64,000 nt of DNA from Planoprotostelium fungivorum (GCA_003024175.1 MDYQ01000130.1:1-64000), one strand, 5' to 3'; shown: positions 12,978-24,898, numbered from the stretch's first letter. A program made the numbers and translations. The notes: generated by a model from the sequence alone, not told the origin.

Positions 12978-13146
12978 CTTGAAACCGAGTGTGAGACGAA
13001 ATGAAAACAAACCATTCCCGCCAAAAATTTAAACCCCGACACATTTACAACGAATTTGGGCGGGTTTGATTTCTCTTTTATCATTAAATATCGACACGTC
13101 TTTGTTTGAAAGAGAAGACTTCTGTCGTTGGCCCTATCGTTCCATT

Positions 13147-13795
13147 CTACGCATAAAATACTCTGACTTTTGCTGTTCCAATCAATTGGCTGCCATCAAA
13201 GAAGCTGGTTTCGATCACGATCCTTCCACTGTTGTACATAAGAAACAAAGAAAGGTTGACGTGTATGAACCTGATCATCTCCACTGGCAACATCTCTGAT
13301 GACGAGAGGAATGTTGTCTGCCAAGTATTTGTGGACCCAGGGATGACGAACCCGAACCATATCTCCCACTCTGTCCCGCTGTTGGATACGGCACAATCGT
13401 GATACAGCACTCACCTTCGACGATCGCTCCCTCCAGTACAACGTGTTGCTTGATGTGAAATCTCTCGATGAGTTCGATAGAAGAGAATGTGATCTCTCTT
13501 GATACAGATTTACATGAAAGAATCTCCTTTGGTATATGAGCTTCTTTGAGATCAGCTTTGCCATTGGATTCGTCTTCACTTAGTGCTCACCTGTTTGCTC
13601 GGTGGATCCAATTGTGAAGTCGTTCCATTGTGATTTCCACACCATTCTCCCGTTAGAAGCATCCCTTAAGCTCATGTCTTTTCTGTGAGATGATGATGTT
13701 CGATTCTATTTCAGAAGCTCTCACAGTCGAAACCCCTGGGCGATCTTAGCCGAGCGGCTCTCATCCTCCCTTCCGATCGGCTCCTGTGTCTGCAT
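13147..13795 (-). CDS. PDE6D: PDE6-delta (PrBP/delta) homologue
   Basis: About 165 residues in five exons. Recognisable segments are LRDASNGRMVWKSQW, IPKEILSCKSVSREITFSS, the family hallmark FGFVIPGSTNTWQ, and the terminal strands RIVIETSFF and AKVRVFYA. The family has an immunoglobulin-like beta-sandwich that extracts prenylated GTPases and other lipidated proteins from membranes and hands them to Arl2/Arl3, often for delivery to cilia. IFT57 lies about 10 kb away in this window, which fits. The start is uncertain: in-frame ATGs lie at 13795, 13822 and 13864. The shortest gives a family-sized N terminus; the longest would share the palindrome CATG with the start of the divergent neighbour. 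Confidence 0.9.
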
Positions 13796-13862
13796 AGGCT
13801 GGGTTGTGCGCTGTAGATTCATAAAATCAAAATGAGACGAGCCATTTTGGAGGGCGGTTGAC

Positions 13863-15679
13863 ATGGCCTGGAGGGGCCTCCTTTTGATAACATCATGTAT
13901 CACCATCGCCTGTAGTGCCGAATATTTCTCGGAGAGGGATTGGGCTCGTCACACGATAGACTGGATGGGCGGATTCGGTGACAAGGTCTGTACTGAGCCA
14001 CAGAGCATACACGCTCCCATCATGGAGGTGAGACGGATCTTCATCTTCGCCTAATTGTTTCAGTCACATCAGCATCATTATCATGCTGACTGACGGAAGA
14101 CAGCTCTCAACTTTGTAAAGACACGGATAGAAGGTAACCCACGATTCCATAATATGGAAGTTCAGAGGATCTCGTACAGAAATTACAATGGTGGAGAGAT
14201 ACGGACCTATAGAGGATCCCTCGGTGAGAAATCGTCATTCTTCAACATCAATAGATTCAATAGTTCTCACATGATTGATCAAAACGCAGGAACCAACTAC
14301 ATCATCAACTACAGCATCAACGCAGAGAACGGAAAGAGCTACAATGCCACCGTGACAGTACTTCAGTCGCCCGACACCGAACGCTACGTCACTGGTTGGA
14401 GTTACGATGAGCTACCCGCTCCCACTCTCCACGCAGATCACTCACCACCTGAATTCGTACCTCAGTTCGGTATCTTACAGGTGATCCTTTCAATCTCACG
14501 TCAAACTCAAGAGGGTCAGGATGAGAAGATGGAAGATCGAGACATGCGTATCATGTCCTACAACATCTGGAACTTGAATCCAATCTGGACCGCACGAAGG
14601 AGGATGTTGATCGACCAATTGAAGGCGGTAAGTAGACGTCTCCTTACCGGAGGATCATGCGAGACGGACTGAAGAGGAACAGGAGTCACCTGACATCGTG
14701 GGAATGCAGGAAGTCAGATACCAATTCGATGGAAGATCCTCCATCCATCAGATCACGGAGGTGATGTTGAGAAGATGAATAGAGAAACCTGATGAGAGAT
14801 AGATCACGAGAGAACTACCAGAGTACCAATATGTCTATCATCCATCTATGACATACCTGCAGCAAGGGGGACATGAAGATGAAGGTCTCGCCATCCTATC
14901 GAAATGGCCCATCATAGACTCCGAGTGAGGCAATCATCTTCATCATCAGATGATGATGGTATCTGAACATGTGCATCAGGGTTCTACGTCTGACGAGAAA
15001 CTTCTCCGATTATGCAGACGAACATCAGAGGGCCACGCTGAGGGCACTGATCAAAACTCCGAAAGGTGCCACTCTACTTCATGACTTCATGATCATCAAC
15101 TGTTCTCCAAAGACATGTCACTCTGCATCGTCCTCGATTAGAATCATCTCTGACGTGACGAAGGACCACTGCAAGTGTTTGTGGTACACAGTTCCCTCTC
15201 CTTGTCCGCCAGAGTGCGGAATTCGATCGAAATGTGGAACTTTATGCAGAGCGGAAGGAAGGGAGCGCCACAGGTGATAAAAGCAGAGGGACCGAACTGA
15301 ACCCGACAGATCTTACTGGGGGACATGAACGAAGAGCCGAACGATATCCCCGTAGATTTCTTGATGGGTCGGAGATCTCTCAATGGTATCACCGGTGACT
15401 TCAAGGTGATGATGAGAGCGACATCACGATGGTTTGAGCTGATGAGTGCAGGATGCCTGGGTAGAAAAGCACGGAAGAGAGAAAGACAAGGAAGGCTGGA
15501 CGTACATCACCTTACAGCAAGAACCGAAGAAAAGAATCGATTTCATTCTGTACAGAGGGGATCAGCTGACTCTGAAGAAGACATTCGTACAGCTGAATCC
15601 ACCGCCGACAGAGCCACAGCCCTCCGATCACAGGGCTCTCAACGCACACTTTGAGTACAAGAGTGTAAATACAGGATGA
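13863..15679 (+). CDS. Secreted endonuclease/exonuclease/phosphatase protein with cystatin-like N-domain
   Basis: A clear signal peptide (MAWRGLLLITSCITIACSA) fixes the start. The first 150 residues resemble a cystatin fold (ALNFVKTRIEGNP, then AGTNYIINYSIN and a following strand). The rest is an EEP domain: MSYNIWNLN, IVGMQEVRY with the metal-binding Glu, ILLGDMNEEPNDIPVDF, KKRIDFILYRG and SDHRALNAHF. EEP enzymes cleave phosphodiester or phosphomonoester bonds in nucleic acids, sphingomyelin or inositides; the substrate here cannot be told from motifs. The protein is probably exported or phagosomal. It is divergently paired with the PDE6-delta gene, at most about 70 bases apart. The cystatin assignment is inference; EEP is firm. 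Confidence 0.82.
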
Positions 15680-15945
15680 TCGTCGTTCAACTCTTGTCTC
15701 GGTTGATTGGGGTGAATCATTGCTTCCGGAGCGGCAGAAAAGGCCCATAGTGCGAGATTTCCATCGGATTTCATGGCGCTACTAGAACTACTTAAAACTT
15801 GAGAAGCGGGCCTTAGCGGGTTTACCTTGCTGACCAACATTCGATTCCCCTACCGAGGCCAGCAGCATCAACCTCACTGGTGAGACGATCGATCTTCATC
15901 CATCCGCTGACGATTCGAAGTATCATCAACGATTTAGAACGAACA

Positions 15946-18900
15946 ATGATGAGGAGTCTCATCTTCTGTTCTGTATTCTTCCTCCTCTCTCTGTCGTTGG
16001 TCGCTGCCGAAGTCTACGGAGTTGATTACACTGCACGCAGAAATAATCCTTCCTCCTGTCCCACCTATGAACAAGTCGTTCAAGATCTCGTGCTTCTCAA
16101 GCCTTTCACTAATCGTGTTCGCATCTATAACATGCAAGACTGCAATCAAGGAAATCTCACAGTCAGAGCCGCACAACAGCTGGGTATGAAGGTGATGATC
16201 ACGGTGGATGTTTTCAATCTGATTCCGTTTTAGGTTTTCATCGGTTTCCAGAACGATCCATTAGACGCTGTGTACTACGAACTGTACATCTTGCAGTGGC
16301 TGGAAGACAACTATCAAGTACATGACACCATCATTGGCGCAAGCGTAGGCACAGAGTCCATCTTCCGTGGTGATCTCTCCGTCCCTCTCGTCATCGAACG
16401 TATCGGCCTCGTCAAGGTGGGCCTCCCCTACAATCTAATGACCTCATCACCTCCAAACGTCTTCCTCTTTGTGACCGAAGACAGAACTGGACTCGAGACT
16501 ACGGATTCACCTTCCCCATCGGTTACGCTGACACACCATGGATTCTCATGAACAATCCATCCGTCGCTACCGTCTGTGACATGCTCTTATTTAACGTGAG
16601 TATCCTTCCCAAACTCTCCTCACACGATGCAGATCTTTCCCATCTATCAAGGAACATCCATCAGCAGTGCGACAGACACCAACTCGGCGGACTCCATCAT
16701 GGGTGTCTACAAGCAGATGACTCAGAAGTTCCCCAACAAGTCCATTTGGATCGGAGAGACTGGTTGGTCTACCTACGATGTCAGATCGGGCGTGGTGAGA
16801 TCACATCATCATCATCCATCATTCTGATGATGATGATGCAGTCACCATACACCACACTGACTTGGTTCTTCCAAAACATGGCCTGCAGAGCGTACACCGA
16901 GAACGTTCCCATGTTCTGGTTCGAAGCATTCGACCAGGCTTGGAAGACGCAGAGGGAGCAGCAGTGGGGTCTCTACTTCAACAACCGCACTCTCAAGACC
17001 ACCCCTAACTTCAAGTGCAAGAGTGAGTCCATCTCATCCTCATGACCCTCAAGACTTCCTCTCATCCTCATGACTTTCTCTCATCACCACGACAGACGCA
17101 CCCTCCACTTACACTCAGAGCACTTATACGTCCGCTCCCGTGGGAACTTACATCCAATCTGACTGCACGAACATGTTCACCAACCTCACCTGCCGCACCC
17201 TCTCCCGCGATACCTCCTCCGTCAACGCTACACTCGTCGGTCAGGCCACCAGCTACCTCTGCACTCAGTACCCTCACTACTGCGATGACATTCGTGGTGT
17301 TGGGGCCAAGTACGCCCACTGCAATCCCGTCGAGAAGGCTTCCTTCGTCATGAACCAGTACTACAACGAGTTCCAATACGTACAAGGAGATGATGCCTGC
17401 TACTTTGGAGGCATCGGACAGATCTACTCACCATCTACATCGGCTGCCTGTCACGCGATGTACGCCTCCGCGCAGTGTCGTACGTCCTCGGAGAATCCGA
17501 CGGGTCTGGGAACGGCCGTTCAGGGAACGCTGGACTTCCTGTGCAGCCATTACCCTCAGTACTGCATCCCCCTCAACGATTCGAGTTCCATCTACTTCCG
17601 CTGTAACGCCACGCAGAAAGCCACCTACGTCATGAACCGGTACTACAACGACTACGTCTTCACTCAGGGGAGCACCGCCTGTGATTTCAACGGATTGGGA
17701 CGTCTCAATCTGCCTTCTCCCAATCAGACCCTCTGTCACCAGGCTTACACGTCTTCTCATTGTAGAACGACCTCCGAGAACGTAACTCTCGTCGATACCG
17801 CTGCCGTGGGTGCCACCATCTCCTTCATCTGTCAGGATTCACCTCAGTTCTGTACCCTTCTACGCGGCTACAACGGCCCCCTCTCTCAATGCTCCCTCAC
17901 CCAGCAGGCCTCTTACGTCATGGACTTGTACTACAACCAGTACTACCCCACACTCAACGATGCCGCCTGCGATTTCGCCGGCGTGGGAACCATCCAGAGG
18001 GCCACACCTTACAACGCCACTCTCTGCTCGCAGATGTTCGACTCTCTCACCTGCCGCACCGCCTCTCAAGATGCATCGAGCCTCAACGGTTCACTGGTGG
18101 CCTCCACCCTCTCTTTCGTCTGCGGCCAATTCAATGCGGCCTGCGGAGAGCTCAGCGGGGTCTACGGCAAATACGCCAGCTGCAATGCCGCCCAGAAGGT
18201 CTCTTATGCCATGACCTTCTACTACAACGAGTTCTCCAAGTCACTGGGAGATGGTACCTGCAGCTTCGGTGGCCTCGGAAACATCCACAGGAACATCTCT
18301 TACGATGCCACCGCCTGTCAGGCGCTGTACGACAACGCACAGTGCAGGACAAAGTCATCGGACATCAACACCATGGACTCCACGGTCGTCGGAGGAATCT
18401 TGGATTACGTCTGCTCCAACTTCCCGGCCTACTGCTACGAACTGTACGGAGCGGGAGGACTGTACGCTCAGTGCTCCACGACCCAGAAGGCCACGTACGT
18501 CATGAACCAATACTACGGGGATTACTACCAGGCTGACGGAGATGCCGCCTGTTATTTTAATGGTCTGGGACAGATCCAGTGGAGCCTCGTCTCCCAGGAC
18601 AATGTCTGCCACAGCATGTACACCTCCCTCCACTGCCGCACACTCCAGGAAGACCCAGCGGCCATGAATGCCACGACGGTTGGACTGGCCCTGCAGTACA
18701 TCTGCGAGAGCAACCCCGATCTGTGTGGACCTCTCAACGCCACCGGACCTTACACCACCTGCAACACCCTCCAGAGGGCTTCTTTCGCCATGAATGAATA
18801 CTACGTCAAGTATCACGCCACACAAGGGAATGATGCTTGCTACTTTGGAGGCATCGGACAGGTGATGATCGAGCCATCGACCTCAACTGAGACCGCCTCG

Positions 18901-19017
18901 ACAAATCAACAGACGGGACAGAATGGAGGAGATAGCACGAATGCCATTGTGGGTGAGGCAACTGTGGGAGTGACTCTATCACTGTTCATCACTCTTGCGG
19001 CGGTCTTACTCTCATAA
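15946..19017 (+). CDS. Secreted GPI-type GH17 beta-1,3-glucanase with six X8/CBM43-like modules
   Basis: A long protein of about 960 residues. A signal peptide (MMRSLIFCSVFFLLSLSLVAA) precedes a GH17 barrel beginning VYGVDYTARR, with RVRIYNMQDCNQG, the acid/base region IIGASVGTES and the nucleophile region SIWIGETGWSTYD. GH17 enzymes hydrolyse beta-1,3-glucan, the main polymer of yeast and fungal walls. One uninterrupted exon from about 17095 then encodes six cysteine-rich repeats of about 95 residues, each ending in a YYN...C.F.GLG pattern like X8/CBM43 carbohydrate-binding modules. The C terminus has a Ser/Thr/Asn-rich stretch and a hydrophobic tail (VGVTLSLFITLAAVLLS) typical of GPI attachment. 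Introns in the GH17 part match the local style, so the gene is well settled in this genome. Start is the first of two adjacent ATGs. Confidence 0.88.
17143..18867 (+). repeat. Six tandem X8/CBM43-like protein modules
   Basis: Within the GH17 gene. Six units of about 95 codons share C....C.T..., a YVC.....YC.. core, the phrase ..ATYVMNQYYN.Y and AC.F.GLG.I. Cysteine positions are kept in all six while other positions differ widely, so the array is old rather than freshly duplicated. Confidence 0.85.
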
Positions 19018-19021
19018 TAAA
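19016..19021 (+). terminator. AATAAA overlapping the stop codon
   Basis: The GH17 stop TAA occupies 19015-19017 and the poly(A) hexamer starts one base later. Confidence 0.6.
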
Positions 19022-19534
19022 TGAGAAGGAATGATTTCATCCTCTTATCTGAACAGAATCCTGTGACTTGATGATGGGCAAGTGTTTTTTTCACGATCAG
19101 AGAGTGGGACCTCTTTATAATCTCATACAACTACACAAATCACAAAGTACTGCTGTATTGGACAGAATCGATGAGAAGCAGAGGAGATACGCTGTGATCA
19201 TGGATCATCTGATCAACAAAGAAGGATACCACTCCTCACAATAAAAATCAGTAATTCAGAGAAAGGGAAGAGATGCGTTCTGAAGAGGGTTCCTTCACAG
19301 AAGATGGGGCACCTCTTGCAGATCTGCGATGCCATTCTCATCGGAATGAAACCTTAGGAATTTTTTCCGATTGAAAACCTCATCTGCTCTCTCTTCTTTT
19401 CGAACAGAACCATCAAAGCGACAAGACAGGTGAGAACTCTCTCTCTTTCCACCTCCTTCATAATAACTATATTCTATGTATATTGTGCATGTATGTGAGA
19501 GAAGAAGAGTGCATTGTGTTGATGGAATATCAGA
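19022..19534 (+). other. Intergenic region and eS30 leader with probable 5' UTR intron
   Basis: No protein gene is seen here. A likely leader intron runs from 19430 (GTGAGAACTC after AAGACAG) to the acceptor ATATCAG ending at 19533, one base before the eS30 start codon. Leader introns are common in ribosomal protein genes. The rest, from 19022 to about 19400, holds no recognisable element. Confidence 0.5.
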
Positions 19535-19723
19535 ATGGGTAAGGTACACGGATCTTTAGCTCGTGCCGGTAAGGTCAAGGGACAGACCCCCAAGGTCGCC
19601 AAGCAGGAGGACAAGAAGGCTCAGCCCGTCGGCCGTGCCAAGAAACGCGCTCTGTACAACAAGAGATTCATCAACGTTGTCCCCGGCATGAAGAAGGGAC
19701 CCAACTCTCAGAGCAAGGATTAA
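19535..19723 (+). CDS. RPS30: 40S ribosomal protein eS30
   Basis: A complete 62-residue single-exon frame: [20 protein letters not shown] at the start, [17 protein letters not shown] in the middle and KKGPNSQ near the end. This is the full conserved eS30, a small-subunit head protein. There is no ubiquitin-like (FUBI) fusion ahead of it, unlike the animal FAU gene: the initiator Met sits directly on the mature sequence, as in yeast and plants. Confidence 0.97.
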   Translation: MGKVHGSLARAGKVKGQTPKVAKQEDKKAQPVGRAKKRALYNKRFINVVPGMKKGPNSQSKD

Positions 19724-20292
19724 AAGCTCTCACACTTCTTTATAAAGGTTCTTTCGCTTACTTCAAACCTATTTTCTATAGACATCTTGCATCGCATCAC
19801 CATCGTGGAAGAGGCGGTTTCTTATCGTGAGGATTTGCGTTAGTTTGACGTGTCAGTTCGCGGTAAGGAGTCAACCGTCGAAATCCTCCACAACAACCAA
19901 AAAAGAAGGACAAGCAGTTTTCCTTCGGAAAGGCATCTTCTTGCAGGAGAGAAGAGGAAGAGGGAAGCTCCTCACTCTCTATACCAGATCCTCTTCGATT
20001 AAGAGTCACCGATCATCTGCTCATCTTCCAATCTGCAACTTTAGAACCCTCGACGGTACGTCTCGTCGTTCTTCTGTCATATTTCTTCTTTAAGACCCTC
20101 TTTTTCGTGTCGCCTCTATACATCCATTGCAAGGAACATACTCGTATCCGATTCGATCTCGACTTGCACGTTATAGAACTTCTATCACAGAATTAGAAAT
20201 AGAGTGTCGATTCATACACGAACAACTGAACACGTCCTGACTCTGTTCCAGGGGGATTCCAGGCAAAGTCCATTAGATAAAGAAAAAACGAA
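19724..20292. other. Upstream region of LIS1, no gene seen
   Basis: About 570 bases between eS30 and LIS1. Short open frames on both strands (up to 88 codons) have no family resemblance. The segment presumably contains the eS30 3' end and the LIS1 promoter and leader. Confidence 0.45.
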
Positions 20293-21970
20293 ATGGTTTT
20301 GACAAACAAACAAAAGGAAGAGCTGTGAGATCCTTTCTTTCAATTCGAGTTGATCTGATATGATATGATAGACATAAGGCGATCCTGGATTACCTTCGAA
20401 CGAATGGTTTGAATTCAGCCGCCGATGCACTCCAGGCCGAGGCACAACTTGAAGAATTAGATCCCAAGAAGACGGGGCTATTAGAGAAGAAATGGACCTC
20501 TGTGATCCGCTTACAGAGGAAGGTGTTAGATCTAGAAACCAAGAATCAACAGTTGCAAGAGGAAGTGGGAAGCAAACCACAACGTAACAAGGGGGCTGGT
20601 GAAGAACTACCCAGACCACCTGAAGCATACACCCTCACCGTGAGGCCTTCGACACCTTTCGCACGTTGCATCGCATGTTGGCTGACATGAGTCAAGGGAC
20701 ACAGAGACAACATCACATCGGTCAAGTTCCATCCCGTCTTTTCTATCATCGCCTCGGCTTCTCAAGATGCGACGATCAAGATTTGGGATTTCGAGACGGG
20801 TGAATTCGAGAGAACTCTCAAGGGTCACACGGATTTCGTTCAATGCATCGATTTCGATCACACGGGAAACAACATCGGTGAGTCTCATCTCCTTCTCATC
20901 TCCTTTTTTTCTCCTTCTCTCCTCTCTTCTCTTCTCTCTTCTCTCCTCTCTTCTCTTCTCTCGTGTGATTGTCTCTGAGATAGATTCTAATGCATGACAG
21001 TGTCATGTTCAGCGGATCTGACCATCAAGATCTGGGACTTTACGACATTCGAGTGTGTGAAAACCCTGCACGGGCACGACCACAACATCTCCACGGTGGC
21101 CTTCTTGCCCTCTGGTGATTACATTGCTTCTGGCAGTCGAGACAAGACCATCAAGATCTGGGAAGTGCAGACGGGGTACTGCACCAAGACTCTGAGAGGC
21201 CACGAAGAGTGGGTCAGAGATCTCATCATCTCACCAGACGGTTCCACCATCGCTTCTTGTGGTCATGATAAGGTGATCTCTTCCTCTTCACATTTCTACT
21301 CTTCTTCACATTTCTACTCTTCTTCACATTTCTACTCTTCTTCACATTTCTACTGCTCTTCACACCTCTCCTTCTGTTATTCTGTGGTTCATCGACTGAA
21401 GATGAACAGACGGTACGGTTGTGGGATATTGCCAAGGGAGAATGCACACATGTCATGAGAGATCACTCTCACTACATCGAGTGTCTCGCATTCTCTCCCG
21501 CCACCCTCCCCTCCCTCGATGCCCCCGACGTGAGTCCATCATCATCATCATCCATCGTTCACATCATCGCTGACTCTCCATCAGGGTAAGACGTACAAGG
21601 GGAAAGCCGGAGCGGCGGCAAATTTCCTTGCGTCAGGCAGTCGAGACAAGACCATCAAGATATGGGAGACATCAACGGGTATCTGTGTGGCCACACTGGT
21701 GAGTCCTCTACAAGAGGATGAGGCTGAGTGAGATAGATTGGACACGACAACTGGGTGCAAGGAGTGACGTGGCATCCGAATGGAAAGTACCTACTGTCGG
21801 TGTCAGACGACAAGAGCATCAAGATCTGGGACATTGCACAGGGAAGGGCAGTGAAGACGATCAATGATGCACACAGCCACTTTGTGTCCTGCGTGGACTT
21901 CAACCCCAGAACACCGACGCTAGCCACGGGGGGTGTGGATGATACCATCAAGATATGGAACTGTCGATAA
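20293..21970 (+). CDS. PAFAH1B1: LIS1 / PAFAH1B1 dynein regulator
   Basis: The start [11 protein letters not shown] followed by a LisH motif ([19 protein letters not shown]) and a short coiled coil ([20 protein letters not shown]) is diagnostic of LIS1. Seven WD40 repeats follow: [82 protein letters not shown] and [16 protein letters not shown]1 dimerises and holds cytoplasmic dynein in its active state for nuclear and organelle transport. The first intron splits the N terminus after [11 protein letters not shown]. One intron contains an 18-bp tandem repeat. The gene converges on the RSU1-like gene about 260 bases away. Confidence 0.97.
21278..21362 (+). repeat. 18-bp tandem repeat in a LIS1 intron
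   Basis: About four to five copies of TTCTTCACATTTCTACTC, the last ones slightly diverged, lie inside the intron that ends just before TVRLWD. The array makes this intron roughly three times the usual local size. Confidence 0.8.
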
Positions 21971-22121
21971 CTGTCTCTCTCTCCCCCTCCCTCTCTCCCT
22001 CCTCTCACGAGGTCCCTCTTTTCCTTTCCTCTTCTGTGTCTGAGGAATATAAAAATTCGTTTTCCATCTTTATTTCTTCTTCTTCTTCTTTCCCACTGTC
22101 CTCTTGTAAGCTATTCATCCT

Positions 22122-22225
22122 CTCTATTGTATCTATCCTCTCTATTGTATCTACTCTCTCTATTGTATCTATCCTCTCTATTGTATCTATCCTCTCTATT
22201 GTATCTATCCTCTCTATCTATACTA
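22122..22225. repeat. 17-bp tandem repeat between convergent LIS1 and RSU1 genes
   Basis: About six copies of CTCTCTATTGTATCTAT lie just outside the RSU1 stop codon, in the shared 3' flank of the two genes. Copies are nearly identical, which suggests recent slippage. Confidence 0.8.
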
Positions 22226-22227
22226 TC

Positions 22228-23353
22228 CTATTGTATGTACCCACCCTGATCGATCTCTTCTCCACTGTCCAACTTCTTTCTCGCATTGAAGTAGACCTCA
22301 TCGTAGTCGTCTGACTTGAGGTACTCGATCAGCTTCTTCGGTCCCTTCCTCGCTGCCGCATCGATCTCTGGAATCAGAGGGTTGTTGCTCAAATCAATCT
22401 TCTCTATGCTCCTGTTCACACTCAGTCTCTCTCTCCTCCCTTCCTCTCACTCTAACAGGGCTACATCGGGAGGTAGAATGGCAATCTTGTTGGTATTGAC
22501 GTCTAACAGTTTGAGCATCACCAGTTTACCTGATCGTGAGTCAGATGAGGTGATGATGGAGATGAAAGAGGATGAGAGAGACTCACCTAGTTCGTAAGGA
22601 AGGTCGGTGAGGACATTGTTTCCGATCTGCATGCGCTCCAATTCCACACACCTACTCTATCGTTATTCTCTCCCTCATCTTTCCAATTCAAATGAGATAG
22701 ATGGAAGATGAAATGACTCACTGTCCGATCTCGGGAGGGATGGCGGTCAACTGATTGAAGGACAGATGCAACTCTGTTGATGTGAGAGGGTGATAATGGT
22801 TTCATCTCTTACCTTTGAGAGTGGTCAGGAGTCCAATCTGAGGGGTCAACTCGGTGAGATCATTGTAGCTGAGATCCAAGACTAACATCTTGTTGAAGGC
22901 ACCAAAACCTGTGGAATGTGAGATACCCTCTTCGTCTACCATCGACCGTACCTCTCGGTAATGCATTGAGCTTGTTGACACTAGCATTAAAGTACTGCAG
23001 GGCTGTAATCGCGGTGATCTCCGTGGGGAGCTCTTTGAGACGATTGTTGAAAACGTTCAAATGTTGGATGTTGTTACATCCTCCGATTGTGATCGGCAGT
23101 GTTCTGTACCATTATTCAATCGCAAACATTAGATGAACCCGATTCGAAAGACCATTACTCATGTGGGTACGAAAAATCAAACCGTAAGAGAATCAACTCA
23201 CGTCAATCCGTTGTTCGATAAGTTTAACTTGGTGAGGGTCTTGATATCACCAATGTTGGCCGGGATTCTCTCTAAACCCTTGTCATGGAGGTCCAGCTCT
23301 TTGATTCCTTTCTCTCTGGCTTTCTCCAAGTCCTTCGACAAGTTGGCTCCCAT
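22228..23353 (-). CDS. RSU1: Leucine-rich repeat protein, RSU1-like
   Basis: Starts MGANLSKDLEKAREKGIKEL, like Ras suppressor protein 1. About seven LRRs of 23 residues follow (LHDKGLERIPANIGDIKTL; LKELPTEITAITALQYF; NKLNALPRG; MLVLDLSYNDLTELTPQIG; LTDLPYELG; IAILPPDVALLE). The tail has the RSU1-like spacing PLIPEIDAAARKGPKKLIEY. RSU1 binds PINCH in the IPP adhesion complex and dampens Ras signalling. The match is to the whole layout, but short LRR proteins are many, so orthology is likely rather than proved. It sits head to tail with IFT57 (84 bases upstream). Confidence 0.72.
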
Positions 23354-23436
23354 CTTCTTCCGAACTTCCAACGGCCTCTCCTTTCAGCGTTGTAGAGCAC
23401 ACGGAGAGTAAAAGAAAAATGAATATCACAAAAAGT

Positions 23437-24898
23437 TTATCGATAGGACAGAGATCCAATAGAATCTGTTGAAGACCTCACAGAGGCAAAGCTGCCGTTC
23501 ACTTGTGCACCTGCTAGGGCAGAGTTGGCGTTGATCGATGCGGCCGTCTTCTTGGCCCTCAGCTTCGCTTGCAGAAGTGTTCCCTCCAGAACACCGATTC
23601 GAACTTCAAATTGTGAGATCTCATCCTTCAGCTTCTGGACGGAGCCTGTCTCCACGTCAGTTTCATCTTTGATCGATTTCTTCACCCTTCAGTTTCAGTA
23701 GAGGTGTGGTGTCAGCCAAACTGTTGTTGTGTGCCTCCATCTTGTCTTTCACGGTTTGCAACTCGTCCACCAGTCCCTGCAATTCATTCGTGAGGATTAC
23801 AACCTGTTCGTTATCCTCGGAATACTTGGCAGTGATTTCGTTTGAGGCTTCCATGGCAATCTTGTACTCTTCGATCTGTTGCCGTTCAGAGATCATCACC
23901 ACGAACATCAAATCGGACACTCACCAGATGATCGAACGAGTTGTTGATGTGTTTCTCTCTCGTCTCGATCTTATCCAGGGTGGTGCTGATCTCTGCGATC
24001 ATCCTATCTAACTGTGACTTTGTATCCGGAAGGTTGTTGACGATGTTCTTGTGGTGGAGTTGCATCTTCTCGAGATGAACCCTCCAATCCTTGTCTGATT
24101 GTTTGGCCAGCTGGAGCATGGGGGCAACCTTCTCTACCTCCAAGAGCCATTCTGCCGGATCGACCTTTGATTCTAACATGGCATTCCTGTGGTGATTAGA
24201 GGAGAAGGTGGAGTCATTTTCACGATTCGTCCTTGTCTTCTGCTATTCCTAAAACCTCCTCAGAATCTTCATCGTCGACGATGGCTTCATCGGCCACGAT
24301 GATTTCCTCTTCATCGTCGTCTTCATCTTCTGCCGTGCGATCGTCTCCTTGTGGTGCTGCCAGGTGGATCGGTTGGCTGAACCGGAAGCCTTTCTTCTCC
24401 AGAGCGTGGTCACACAAATTGTTCAGGACAGAACACACCGTCTCGCCATATCCCTCCTTTTTGAAATCAATCGAACGTGTCCTCCGATCGTGAGATCACC
24501 TTCAATTTAGTCGGTGCAAAATCGGTGACGAATCCCATCTTCTTTAACTCCTCGACGATGGTGGCACATGTGGCGTTAGGATCGCTGAATTGACCCGGTG
24601 GCTGGAAGTTGTTACCGGCAGCCTGCATCAAGAACGACACGATGGAAGTGAAATAGAAGAATTGTTCGTTTGGGTTGGAGTGTGGAAGAGCGAAATATGT
24701 ATGTGATAATGGCTTTTGAAGAGCCGGCGTAGTTCTAACGCTGCGTCAAATCGGTATCCAAATTGAAACCTCTCACTTTTGACGACAGAAACCTCTCTCA
24801 TAATCTAACAGTTTGAGCTTATCCACTACGAGGTCCATCAAGATGAACGGATTCTCGCCCTGAGTCTCAATAAGAACAGGAATCGATGACTGATGCAT
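23437..24898 (-). CDS. IFT57: Intraflagellar transport protein IFT57
   Basis: About 390 residues in several exons. The N-terminal calponin-homology-like half has LMDLVVDKLKLLDYE, HYFALPHSNPNEQFFYF, DPNATCATIVEELKKMGF and YGETVCSVLNNLCDHALEKK. An acidic linker leads to the coiled-coil half: VDPAEWLLEVEKVAPMLQL, DKDWRVHLEKMQLHHKNIV, LDKIETREKHINN, then a terminal IRIGVLEGTLLQAKLRAKK-type segment. IFT57 is a peripheral subunit of the IFT-B complex that carries cargo up the ciliary axoneme with kinesin-2. Its presence says the organism builds cilia. Start MHQSSIPVLIETQ was chosen as the first ATG in frame. Confidence 0.94.

Noticed and set aside
17390-18536. Alternative-frame ORFs over the X8 repeats, both strands
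   Set aside because: The repeats have conserved cysteines and YYN motifs in only one frame; the others are by-products of biased codons.
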